A stretch of 6,611 bases of DNA from Syntrophobacter sp. DG_60 (GCA_001304365.1 LJNA01000097.1:1-6611), one strand, 5' to 3'; numbered from the stretch's first letter, positions 1 through 6,304 are shown. Program-made: numbers and translations. Notes: generated by a model from the sequence alone, not told the origin.

Positions 1-633
1 TCTGTTTTCTCTTATAGCACTCGTTGCTATCCTCGTAAAGAATATAGCTGGTCTGTAAATTTAAAAAGCTTAAATAATGCCATTCTTCTTAACCCCCGAA
101 ATAGTTATCAAAATTATAATGTAGCTGTAAACCTTTCAGATAAGGTAATATATACCTATATGGGTGTTTTATTGCCCAAATTGGGAAGTGCCAATTATGC
201 CACTGCCGGGATGCTGTCTCCTTTAATGAATGATCCCTATTATAAAACCATAGGCATAGGCACACGCATATTCTTAGGAGGTGGGGTTGGCTATGTAGTT
301 TGGCATGGAACACAACATCAACCAAATACATCAAGGACAGAAAGAGGCATCCCCAGGGGTCCTGCTGGCACCTTGGCCCTTATGGGAGACCTAAAGCAGA
401 TGAGCAGTTACTTTCTAAGGGGTGTATCTTTAAGGGGTTATGGTGTAAGCTTGGCAGTAGGAATAGGCATACCCATTCCTTTATTAAATGAGGAAATCTT
501 ATCCTATACATTGGTAACAAATAAGGACATCCTCATGCCTGTGATAGATTTTAGCAGAGACAACTTATGCAGAACTCCAAAGTGGACATATCAAAATCCT
601 TGGAAAGGCAATGCCTACTTGCACGCTCTCTAG
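1..633 (+). CDS. HcyBio (DUF39) homocysteine biosynthesis protein, 5' end outside window, frameshifted
   Basis: The frame is open from base 1, so the gene begins upstream of the window. Family hallmarks are read directly: CYPRKEYSW at about codons 9-17, LNPRNSYQNYNVAVN at 34-48, GTRIFLGGGVGYVVWHGTQH at about 85-104, GPAGTLALMGDLKQM and GIGIPIPLLNEE. These identify the HcyBio/DUF39 family, which with a NIL-ferredoxin makes homocysteine from aspartate semialdehyde and sulfide without O-acetylhomoserine. The Cys at codon 9 may be one of the conserved family cysteines (inference). After VIDFSRDN the frame turns into unrelated residues and stops at 631-633. The conserved C-terminus continues in the next frame to 745 (separate entry), so this stop is not the ancestral one. 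No CBS domains follow, unlike the methanogen homologue. The family call is firm. Whether the product works depends on the frameshift being real. Confidence 0.85.
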   Translation, partial: SVFSYSTRCYPRKEYSWSVNLKSLNNAILLNPRNSYQNYNVAVNLSDKVIYTYMGVLLPKLGSANYATAGMLSPLMNDPYYKTIGIGTRIFLGGGVGYVVWHGTQHQPNTSRTERGIPRGPAGTLALMGDLKQMSSYFLRGVSLRGYGVSLAVGIGIPIPLLNEEILSYTLVTNKDILMPVIDFSRDNLCRTPKWTYQNPWKGNAYLHAL

Positions 634-745
634 TTATGCTAGGGCAAAGGAGGTAGCAAATACACTGAAAAGTTGGATTACGCAAGGAAAATTTACCTTG
701 ACCCAACCAGCCGTAACTATAGATAGGTTAAATAATGATGATTAA
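548..745 (+). pseudogene. Out-of-frame C-terminal part of the HcyBio gene
   Basis: Frame 2 is open from 548, just after stops at 542-547, to a TAA at 743-745. From about 566 it reads YAELQSGHIKILGKAMPT, then SSYARAKEVANTLKSWI and GKFTLTQPAV. This is the expected C-terminal end of HcyBio proteins (YAEL-SG-I motif, then a helix ending in a FxLTxP-like strand). It continues exactly where the upstream frame loses family similarity, so a one-base insertion (or two-base loss) around 555-570 separates the halves. Its stop overlaps the start of the NIL-ferredoxin gene by 11 bases (735-745), an arrangement typical of translational coupling. That supports this being the original gene end. It could be a true mutation or a sequencing/assembly error. 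No start codon or RBS suggests independent expression. Confidence 0.8.
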
Positions 746-1157
746 AAGGAAGTATCTTCTTATTTTCCCGGAAGAAACAGTAGAAAAGCCCATTACTTAT
801 AATCTGATCCATGACTATAACCTGATGATAAATATCCTTAAGGCTAGTGTGACCCCTGGGAAGGAGGGACGCTTAGTAATCGAGGTTCAGGGGGATAAAA
901 AGGCACTGGCCAATGCAAAGCTTTATTTAAAAGAAATAGGTGTAAACATTAAGCCAGTTATCGAGGGCATTCGCTGGCTAAAAGAGCGATGTGTTCATTG
1001 CACCGCTTGCGTACCTGGATGTCCCAGTCAGTGTTTTGTAGTTGATAGAAAAACAATGGTTATATCTTTTGAAAAAGAAAAATGTATTGTGTGTAAGCAT
1101 TGCCTCTCTGCATGTGCTTATGGTGCTATTAAAATCTTAGAAAACAATGCGGGTTGA
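735..1157 (+). CDS. NIL domain / 2x[4Fe-4S] ferredoxin, partner of HcyBio
   Basis: This is a complete 140-residue protein. Residues about 5-75 look like a NIL domain, a small ACT-like ligand-binding fold also found on methionine ABC ATPases: YLLIFPEETVEKPI, a helix, then GRLVIEVQGDKKALANA. The C-terminus is a ferredoxin with two 4Fe-4S motifs: C86, C89, C92, C96-P and C117, C120, C123, C127 (the second lacks the usual following Pro). NIL-ferredoxins of this form work with HcyBio, probably supplying electrons for reductive sulfide incorporation into homocysteine in the cytoplasm. The start is one of two consecutive ATGs (735 or 738). A weak AGG lies at 725-727. It overlaps the true HcyBio C-terminus by 11 bases, so its translation is probably coupled to that gene, and thi4 follows after 33 bases. 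Confidence 0.9.
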   Translation: MMIKRKYLLIFPEETVEKPITYNLIHDYNLMINILKASVTPGKEGRLVIEVQGDKKALANAKLYLKEIGVNIKPVIEGIRWLKERCVHCTACVPGCPSQCFVVDRKTMVISFEKEKCIVCKHCLSACAYGAIKILENNAG

Positions 1158-1178
1158 AGATGTTATTAAGATGGAAAT

Positions 1179-1184
1179 AAGGAG
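1179..1184 (+). promoter_or_regulatory. Shine-Dalgarno of thi4
   Basis: AAGGAG lies six bases before the ATG at 1191. It is the best ribosome-binding site in the window and fixes the thi4 start over the internal ATG at 1263, which would remove the N-terminal helix usual in the family. Confidence 0.75.
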
Positions 1185-1190
1185 AAAAAA

Positions 1191-1976
1191 ATGGCATTGG
1201 ACGAGCTGATTATTACTCAGGCCATTGTAGAAAGATTTTCAGAAAAATTAAAAGGATGTTTGATGTTAGATGTGGCTATTGTGGGGGCAGGCCCCTCTGG
1301 ACTAGTAGCTGGTTATTATTTGGCAAAAAATGGGCATAGGGTGGCTATTTTTGAAAAGAAGTTGAGCATTGGTGGCGGTATGTGGGGTGGGGGGATGATG
1401 TTTAATCAAATTGTAGTCCAAACAGAAGGAAAAAGGATTTTGGATGAATTTGAAATAAAAACGGCCCCTTTTTCTGAAGGCTATTATACAGCAGATGCTA
1501 TAGAGGCTATTACCACCATTTGTTCTAAGGCCTGCCAAGCAGGGGTAAATGTATTTAATACCATTTCTGTAGAGGATGTTTTGGTAAGGGAGGGGCGTGT
1601 TATAGGGTTAGTGATAAATTGGTCAACAGTGGAAATGGCCAAATTAGATGTAGATCCATTGACTATCCGTGCTCAATATGTAATAGAGGCCACTGGCCAC
1701 GCTACAGAGGTAGTAAAGGTTATTGAAAAAAAGATGGGAGAATCCCTTCTTACCCCTACAGGTAAGATAATAGGGGAGAAATCTCTTTGGGCAGAAATTG
1801 GGGAAGCAGATACAATAAAGAACACAAAAGAGGCATACCCAGGCCTATTTGTCTGTGGTATGGCAGCTAATGCCACCTTTGGCTCATATCGGATGGGCCC
1901 TGTATTTGGGGGAATGCTCCTTTCCGGAGAAAGGGTTGCAAAGCTTATTCACGAAAGATTAAGAACAAAGACTTGA
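1191..1976 (+). CDS. thi4: Thi4-family thiazole synthase (sulfide-dependent type)
   Basis: This is a complete 261-residue FAD/NAD-binding protein of the Thi4 family, at the usual prokaryotic length. Thi4 makes the ADP-thiazole precursor of thiamine from NAD and glycine. Yeast-type enzymes donate sulfur from their own Cys; methanogen-type enzymes take free sulfide and have His there. Visible motifs: N-terminal helix [14 protein letters not shown]; dinucleotide-binding GAGPSG at 32-37 with E55 ending strand 2; [12 protein letters not shown] at 61-72; [18 protein letters not shown] at 142-159; EATGH at 166-170; and [13 protein letters not shown] at 234-246. The sulfur-donor position falls in LDVDP and is Asp153, neither Cys nor His. 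Self-sacrificing chemistry is therefore excluded, and sulfide use is likely but not proved. Position behind HcyBio and NIL-ferredoxin suggests co-transcription; no TPP riboswitch fits the 33-base gap. Some archaeal homologues were once called ribose-1,5-bisphosphate isomerase, but this sequence resembles the thiazole synthases more. Confidence 0.92.
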   Translation: MALDELIITQAIVERFSEKLKGCLMLDVAIVGAGPSGLVAGYYLAKNGHRVAIFEKKLSIGGGMWGGGMMFNQIVVQTEGKRILDEFEIKTAPFSEGYYTADAIEAITTICSKACQAGVNVFNTISVEDVLVREGRVIGLVINWSTVEMAKLDVDPLTIRAQYVIEATGHATEVVKVIEKKMGESLLTPTGKIIGEKSLWAEIGEADTIKNTKEAYPGLFVCGMAANATFGSYRMGPVFGGMLLSGERVAKLIHERLRTKT

Positions 1977-1978
1977 TT

Positions 1979-2063
1979 GCCACAGATTTGCACAGAATGA
2001 AACAGATCATCAGGATTTTAAATATAAAAATATTTTCTGGGGGTATCGGCGAAAATCTGTGGC
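1979..2063. repeat. Long imperfect palindrome after thi4
   Basis: An 11-base arm, GCCACAGATTT at 1979-1989, is matched by its exact reverse complement at 2053-2063. An inner pair, CAGAA (1993-1997) and TTCTG (2035-2039), allows further pairing around an AT-rich centre. It starts three bases after the thi4 stop. From memory, the CCACAGATTT...AAATCTGTGG ends resemble dispersed palindromes common in many environmental anaerobe genomes. No U-tract follows, so a classical terminator is not supported, although it could protect the 3' end of the thi4 transcript. Confidence 0.65.
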
Positions 2064-2109
2064 GAATTTTATAAATTCCTAGGCAAGAACAAAACTCGAT
2101 TAATAAAGA

Positions 2110-2145
2110 GATTTAGTAATGACGGAGGTCATAAAACACTAAATC
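2110..2145. repeat. Two-step hairpin in the valS upstream region
   Basis: GATTTAGT (2110-2117) pairs with ACTAAATC (2138-2145). Inside it, ATGAC (2119-2123) pairs with GTCAT (2128-2132) around a GGAG tetraloop. That gives 13 perfect pairs with a small asymmetric bulge. It lies 76 bases before the valS start. It may be a dispersed repeat (the flank CGTAAATCCGAAACCC looks like low-information repeat DNA) or a leader structure. It has none of the landmarks of a T-box, which in any case belongs mainly to Firmicutes. Confidence 0.45.
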
Positions 2146-2205
2146 GTAAATCCGAAACCCTAAACAAATTCGAATTTCATAATTTCTTAAGCATTAAAAA
2201 ACATT

Positions 2206-2211
2206 TATAAT
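2206..2211 (+). promoter_or_regulatory. Possible -10 element for valS
   Basis: A perfect TATAAT lies nine bases before the annotated valS ATG. No good -35 is present at 16-18 bp spacing, so the call is weak. If real, transcription would start within a few bases of the ATG and the mRNA would be nearly leaderless, which fits the lack of a Shine-Dalgarno before valS. Confidence 0.25.
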
Positions 2212-2220
2212 TAGAATAAT

Positions 2221-4911
2221 ATGGTAATGAAAATCTTAGAAAAAAGCTATGAACCAGAACAAGTAGAGGGAAGGCGGTATCAATACTGGCTTGAAAAGGG
2301 GTTGTTCTCAGCCGATTTGAAATCGCAAAAGAAGGTCTTTTCCATGGTCATCCCACCACCCAATGTAACAGGCTCGTTACATATGGGACATGCCTTAAAC
2401 TGTACATTACAGGATGTCATGGCCCGTTACAAAAGGATGCAAGGCTATAACGTATTGTGGGTTCCAGGCACAGACCATGCAGGCATTGCTACCCAAAATG
2501 TAGTAGAGAGGGAACTCGCTCAAAAGGGCATTATTCGCCAAGAGTTGGGCAGAGAGGAATTCGTTAAAGAGGTATGGAGGTGGAAAGAAACCTATGGAAA
2601 TCAAATTATTAACCAATTAAAGCGTCTAGGATGTGCCTGTGACTGGAGATATGAAAGATTTACCATGGATGAAGGCTTGTCAAGGGCTGTCAAGGAGGTC
2701 TTCATTCGTCTTTACAAGGAAGGTCTTATCTTCCAAGGCAATTATATCATAAATTGGTGTCCTAGGTGTCAAACCGCCTTGGCTGAGTTAGAAGTAGACT
2801 ATGAGCCCCACAAAGGCAATCTTTATTACATTCATTACCTAAAAGAAAACGAAGAAGGCTATGTAACGGTAGCTACTACCAGACCTGAAACCTTGCTTGG
2901 GGATACAGCCGTAGCTGTCCACCCAGAGGATAAGCGTTATCAGGACTTAAAAGATGTGTATGTGTTTGTCCCTGTCTTAAATCGGCACATCCCCATTATC
3001 TTTGATACATATGTAGAGAAAGAATTCGGGACGGGTGCCTTGAAGGTTACGCCCGCACATGACCCAAATGACTTTGAAATCGGAAAGAGACACCACCTCC
3101 GGGCCATAAAGGTTATTGATGAAACAGGACATATGACCAAAGAAGCTGGGCCATACAAAGCTTTAGACCGATTTACCTGCAGGGAGAGAATTGTAGATGA
3201 CCTCAAGAAACAGGGACTCTTAGAAAAAATTGAGCCATTGGAGCACAGTGTGGGACATTGTTATAGGTGTAAGACCGTAGTAGAACCTTTGCTTTCTAAA
3301 CAGTGGTTTGTACGCACAAAGCCATTGGCTGAGGCTGCTATTACCGCCGTAAAGGAAAAAAAGACCCGTTTAATCCCCGGCAGTTGGGAAAAGGTATACT
3401 TTGATTGGTTGTACAATATTAGGGATTGGTGTATTTCACGTCAAATTTGGTGGGGTCACTGTATCCCTGCCTGGCACTGTAAAAAATGTGGTAAAATTAC
3501 AGTAGATAAAGAAAAGCCATCAATTTGCCCTAAATGTGGGGGCAATGTGCTAAAAGAAGAAACAGATGTTCTGGATACCTGGTTTAGCTCAGCCCTTTGG
3601 CCCTTTGTAACATTAGGCTGGCCAGAAGATACAAATGAGCTAAAGATATTTTATCCTACTTCTATCCTCATCACAGGTTTTGATATACTGTTTTTCTGGG
3701 TGGCAAGGATGATAATGATGGGGCTGCACTTTACACATGAGGTCCCCTTCCATGATGTCTATATTCATGCCCTTATCCGAGATGAAAAGGGGCAAAAGAT
3801 GAGTAAATCCAAAGGAAATGTTATTGACCCTCTGGATATGACAGAAAAATATGGCACAGATGCCCTAAGGTTTACCCTTATCTCCTTAGCTACCCAAGGA
3901 AGGGATATTCAACTATCTGAAAAATACATTAAGGGATATCGCCATTTTGTCAATAAATTATGGAATGCTGCACGTTTTACCCTACTTAATCTAGAGGATT
4001 ATGTACAACCTATACCAGAAAAGGGCAGTGTAGCTGACCGTTGGATACTCACACAATTACAGGACGTAATTAAGTCAGTAAACAATTCATTAGAGGCATA
4101 TGAATTTGATAAAGCCGCCTATGCCCTTTATCATTTTATATGGTATGAATTCTGTGATTGGTATCTAGAATGGATAAAACCTATCCTTTATCAATCAAAA
4201 GACCTTGAAAGAAAAATGATCACACAAGGGATACTCCTAGAGACTCTATCTACTATTTTAAAGCTCCTTCAACCATTTATGCCCTTTGTAACAGAGGAAA
4301 TCTGGCATCATTTACCAGCCCCGTTGAGTAGAGAAGCTTACTCTACGGGGCCAGGGAAAAGGGAAAGTATATTAGAAAGTGCCTATCCTGCTGATAAACC
4401 TGAACTTAGGGATGAAAATGCAAAAGAAGAGATGGAGCTTATGATAGGACTAATAAAAACCATAAGAAACATGCGTGGAGAAATGAATATCTCACCTAGT
4501 ACAAAGATCAAAATTATTTTATCTGCTAATAAAGCCCTTTTAGATAAAATAGCTAGACATCAAGAGCCTATTACCCATCTAGGAGTAATTGGGGAGCTTC
4601 TTTTGACCACTAAGGGGGAAAAACCTACCTATTCTTCTGCCTCACTTTGGCAAGGTATAGATATCTTTATGCCACTTAAAGGTATTATAGACCTAGAGGC
4701 AGAAGAAAGACGGCTTAATAAGGAAATTGGTAAACTTGTAGAAGAATTGGCTATCCATCAGCGCAAATTGAGAAATAGGGATTTTCTTTCTAAGGCCCCA
4801 GGGGTTGTAGTAGAAAAGAAAAGAGAAAAGGCAAAAACCTTAGATGAAAAATTAATGAGACTTAAGGCCAATTTGAATAAAATCAAGACCATTATTGGGC
4901 AACAACCTTGA
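2221..4911 (+). CDS. valS: Valyl-tRNA synthetase (ValRS)
   Basis: This is a complete 896-residue class I synthetase that charges tRNA-Val in the cytoplasm; the length is normal for the bacterial family. Domains in order: catalytic core with PPPNVTGSLHMGHALN (HIGH-type HMGH at 54-57); Zn-type CPRC; CP1 editing domain with TTRPETLLGDTAVAVHP and GTGALKVTPAHDPNDFEIG, which hydrolyses mischarged Thr-tRNA-Val; a second Cys cluster (HCKKCG, then CPKCGG); DVLDTWFSSALWP; KMSKS at 526-530; anticodon-binding helices; and a C-terminal coiled coil from about residue 820, rich in Lys and Glu. Residues 700-711 are an extra in-frame block encoded by a palindrome (separate entry). The start could be ATG 2221 or ATG 2227; neither has a clear RBS. 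About 240 non-coding bases precede it, so it is probably its own transcription unit. Confidence 0.98.
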   Translation: MVMKILEKSYEPEQVEGRRYQYWLEKGLFSADLKSQKKVFSMVIPPPNVTGSLHMGHALNCTLQDVMARYKRMQGYNVLWVPGTDHAGIATQNVVERELAQKGIIRQELGREEFVKEVWRWKETYGNQIINQLKRLGCACDWRYERFTMDEGLSRAVKEVFIRLYKEGLIFQGNYIINWCPRCQTALAELEVDYEPHKGNLYYIHYLKENEEGYVTVATTRPETLLGDTAVAVHPEDKRYQDLKDVYVFVPVLNRHIPIIFDTYVEKEFGTGALKVTPAHDPNDFEIGKRHHLRAIKVIDETGHMTKEAGPYKALDRFTCRERIVDDLKKQGLLEKIEPLEHSVGHCYRCKTVVEPLLSKQWFVRTKPLAEAAITAVKEKKTRLIPGSWEKVYFDWLYNIRDWCISRQIWWGHCIPAWHCKKCGKITVDKEKPSICPKCGGNVLKEETDVLDTWFSSALWPFVTLGWPEDTNELKIFYPTSILITGFDILFFWVARMIMMGLHFTHEVPFHDVYIHALIRDEKGQKMSKSKGNVIDPLDMTEKYGTDALRFTLISLATQGRDIQLSEKYIKGYRHFVNKLWNAARFTLLNLEDYVQPIPEKGSVADRWILTQLQDVIKSVNNSLEAYEFDKAAYALYHFIWYEFCDWYLEWIKPILYQSKDLERKMITQGILLETLSTILKLLQPFMPFVTEEIWHHLPAPLSREAYSTGPGKRESILESAYPADKPELRDENAKEEMELMIGLIKTIRNMRGEMNISPSTKIKIILSANKALLDKIARHQEPITHLGVIGELLLTTKGEKPTYSSASLWQGIDIFMPLKGIIDLEAEERRLNKEIGKLVEELAIHQRKLRNRDFLSKAPGVVVEKKREKAKTLDEKLMRLKANLNKIKTIIGQQP
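4315..4354. repeat. 36-bp palindromic insertion inside valS
   Basis: Bases 4318-4330 and 4339-4351 are reverse complements at 12 of 13 positions (the only mismatch is T4325 against T4344), enclosing an eight-base centre. The block is flanked by CCAG at 4315-4318 and again at 4351-4354. Removing 36 bases between these copies restores HLPGKRESIL, which matches the usual HLP-xxESI form of ValRS. The extra residues run from A700 to P711. It is an insertion with a short target-like duplication, kept in frame, and comparable in principle to the protein-coding palindromic elements of Rickettsia. No sequence relation to those is claimed. Confidence 0.7.
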
Positions 4912-4936
4912 CATTTTGGTATGCCCTATCTAAAAT
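4908..4936 (+). promoter_or_regulatory. Sigma-70 promoter of tRNA-Met
   Basis: TTGACA (4908-4913, a perfect -35) and TAAAAT (4931-4936, five of six for the -10) are separated by exactly 17 bases. The -35 contains the valS stop codon TGA (4909-4911). The mature tRNA starts seven bases after the -10, where transcription would normally begin. Confidence 0.8.
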
Positions 4937-4943
4937 TGTCTTA

Positions 4944-5018
4944 GGCGGTGTAGCTCAGGGGTAGAGCAGACGGCTCATATCCGTCATGTCCGGGGTTCAA
5001 ATCCCTGCACCGCCACCA
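4944..5018 (+). tRNA. tRNA-Met(CAT), elongator type
   Basis: A full cloverleaf is seen: acceptor GGCGGTG with CACCGCC (5008-5014); D stem GCTC/GAGC with a short seven-base loop; anticodon stem GACGG/CCGTC with loop CTCATAT, anticodon CAT at 4976-4978; a five-base variable loop; and T stem CGGGG/CCCTG with loop TTCAAAT. Discriminator A5015 and an encoded CCA (5016-5018) follow. The paired G1-C72 rules out a standard bacterial initiator. The acceptor ends match elongator tRNA-Met better than tRNA-Ile2, which also carries CAT and is lysidine-modified, but Ile2 is not fully excluded. It sits 32 bases after valS and has its own promoter. Confidence 0.95.
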
Positions 5019-5173
5019 CATAACTCCTCTATATTTCTGGGTTTTTTTCAATCTAAATTTGGCATAATAACGGTATGTAACAGACTTGCCAAAAAATGCC
5101 TATGTGGTCAAACTAAACTCAAACAGATTGCTAAGGAAAAGTATTAGGGCCTTTTTTTCTGAATTCTCCTTTT
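5019..5173. other. Spacer between tRNA-Met and trpB fragment
   Basis: No gene is seen. A run of seven T at 5042-5048 could end the tRNA transcript, but no GC-rich hairpin precedes it. A seven-base inverted repeat, TTTGGCA (5058-5064) and TGCCAAA (5087-5093), has a 22-base loop. A second T run lies at about 5152-5158, again without a convincing stem. The minus strand carries no trpA start after the trpB stop. Confidence 0.5.
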
Positions 5174-5461
5174 TCAAACTCCTGGAATCTTGGGTATTTT
5201 CTCTAACGCCTCCTTTATTTTCTCCTCAGGGTATTCGTAATCTTTTAATTGCCCACTTAAATAGTCATCGTAAGCAGCCAGATCAAAGTGACCATGACCA
5301 CTAAAGGCAATAACAATACATTTCTCCTCACCGTTCTCTCTACACTTTATGGCCTCATCAATGGCGGCCCTCACAGCATGAGCGGTCTCTGGTGCAGGAA
5401 CAATACCCTGTGTTCTGGCAAATAATACCGCTGCTTCGAACACTGGATTTTGGCTATAGGC
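5174..5461 (-). pseudogene. trpB: C-terminal fragment of TrpB2-type tryptophan synthase beta chain
   Basis: The minus-strand frame reads [19 protein letters not shown], then [17 protein letters not shown], then [17 protein letters not shown] and a C-terminal DYEYPEE. The SGHGHFD form of the PLP-binding Ser loop marks the TrpB2 branch; classical TrpB has SGRGDKD. TrpB condenses indole with serine on PLP. Only about 95 of roughly 430-450 residues are present. The catalytic Lys and most of the PLP site are missing, so the product cannot be active. The natural C-terminus and stop (5174-5176) are intact. Upstream, family similarity ends near 5461 and the frame meets a stop at 5468-5470. A GTG at 5443 could serve as a formal start but is only an internal Val codon. 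The lost 5' part abuts the truncated transporter gene on the other strand. Confidence 0.85.
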
Positions 5462-5875
5462 CCAATCTCAATATTTGGTGGGATCTTCCTTATTTATCTT
5501 GGCTACGAGAATCTTCGAGTTAATGAGACCAATTTTGAAATTAAAAAAACCAAAACAAAATCTTTACATAAAGGCATTTTTGTAAATGCATTAAATCCTC
5601 ATCCTTATGTATTTTGGTTTTCTGTCGGCGGGTCTTTTCTTATAAAGGGTAATTTTTGGGCTGGGGGATTATTTTTATTGGGTTTTTATTTGCTTCTCAT
5701 TGGCTCAAAAGTGGGTATTGCTGTTATTACCGATAAAAGTAAAACCATGCTTAAAAGCCAGTATTTTATTTGGTTAGTCCGTATTCTAGGTACTTTACTT
5801 TTCCTATACGCTATAATTCTTATAAAAGATGGGATAACTTATTTCCAGACATCATTTCTTGTATCATATATGTAA
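5450..5875 (+). pseudogene. LysE-family transporter, N-terminally truncated
   Basis: The frame reads [20 protein letters not shown], then GIFVNALNPHPYVFWFSVGG, a form of the conserved family segment around NPxxxxF, then two further hydrophobic stretches and a normal C-terminus. The LysE/RhtB family are inner-membrane exporters of amino acids and similar small molecules, usually about 200 residues with six membrane segments. Here about 141 residues remain, with hydrophobic segments at about 3-19, 50-66, 70-93 and 105-125. Roughly the first 60-70 residues, including the usual N-terminal PGP motif, are absent. TTG 5450 gives the formal start but has no RBS, and it lies inside the trpB fragment's homology zone. 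The substrate is unknown. A short functional version is possible but unlikely. Confidence 0.75.
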
Positions 5876-6304
5876 ATATGTAAAATGCTGAGTAAAGCCT
5901 GTTGAACCTTTGAGACAGACATTCTTGTGCATTTGATTTAATTTTTGATTAAGACAATTTTAGGTCAAAGTCGCAGTAATCATCGATTCGCGATTTATAG
6001 AACATATAATCAACTATCTCCCCTATAAGTCTAAAAGAACATCCAGAGTTCCATTATTGCCAAAAATAGACAGGGCTGAGGCGTGAGACGGTAAACAACA
6101 AAGCCATTTAATGCCTCTTATCCTGCTTAAATGGTCAATTAGAGGCAATTAGGAGAAGATTAGGATGGGACTTTTTTCTCGGGGTTGGAGCTACCAAGTA
6201 TACAACTAAGGTGTTATATACCGTAAGAAAATAGCACCATTAAAATACAACCAAAAATACAGCCTCTGTATGATTTACAATACTAATATAATCTAGTAAT
6301 TACC
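5876..6304. other. Non-coding or decayed stretch
   Basis: I read all plus-strand frames of the second half of this stretch and scanned the minus strand by eye. No recognisable gene was found. The longest plus-strand run (about 6121-6231, LEAIRRRLGWDFFLGVGATKY) is bounded by stops and matches no family I know. A TATAAT at 6287-6292 could be a -10 for the downstream HD-GYP frame, but no -35 is visible. A pseudoknot-like inverted repeat at 6104-6146 is listed separately. Confidence 0.5.
6104..6146 (+). repeat. Interlocking inverted repeats (possible pseudoknot)
   Basis: CCATTTAA (6104-6111) pairs exactly with TTAAATGG (6127-6134). GCCTCT in its loop (6113-6118) pairs with AGAGGC downstream (6141-6146). 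The two stems can form together as an H-type pseudoknot. AGGAG follows at 6151-6155 and an ATG at 6165 that opens only 14 codons. Chance is a real alternative in AT-rich DNA. Confidence 0.3.

Noticed and set aside
89..334. 81-codon minus-strand frame at the left end
   Set aside because: It is antisense to conserved HcyBio sequence and has no recognisable protein features.
1158..1190. Riboswitch (TPP) control of thi4
   Set aside because: The gap is only 33 bases and holds little but the SD. No TPP aptamer could fit, and no such motif is seen before the cluster within the window.
1147..1209. Small frame starting at ATG 1147, overlapping the NIL-ferredoxin end (a possible COG2122 remnant)
   Set aside because: It has only about 20 codons, runs into thi4, and shows no similarity I can recognise.
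5030..5050. Rho-independent terminator after tRNA-Met
   Set aside because: There is a run of seven T but no stem-loop before it, so only a weak note is kept in the spacer entry.
5086..5304. 72-codon plus-strand frame after the tRNA
   Set aside because: Most of it lies antisense to the trpB fragment. The product is low-complexity and there is no RBS.
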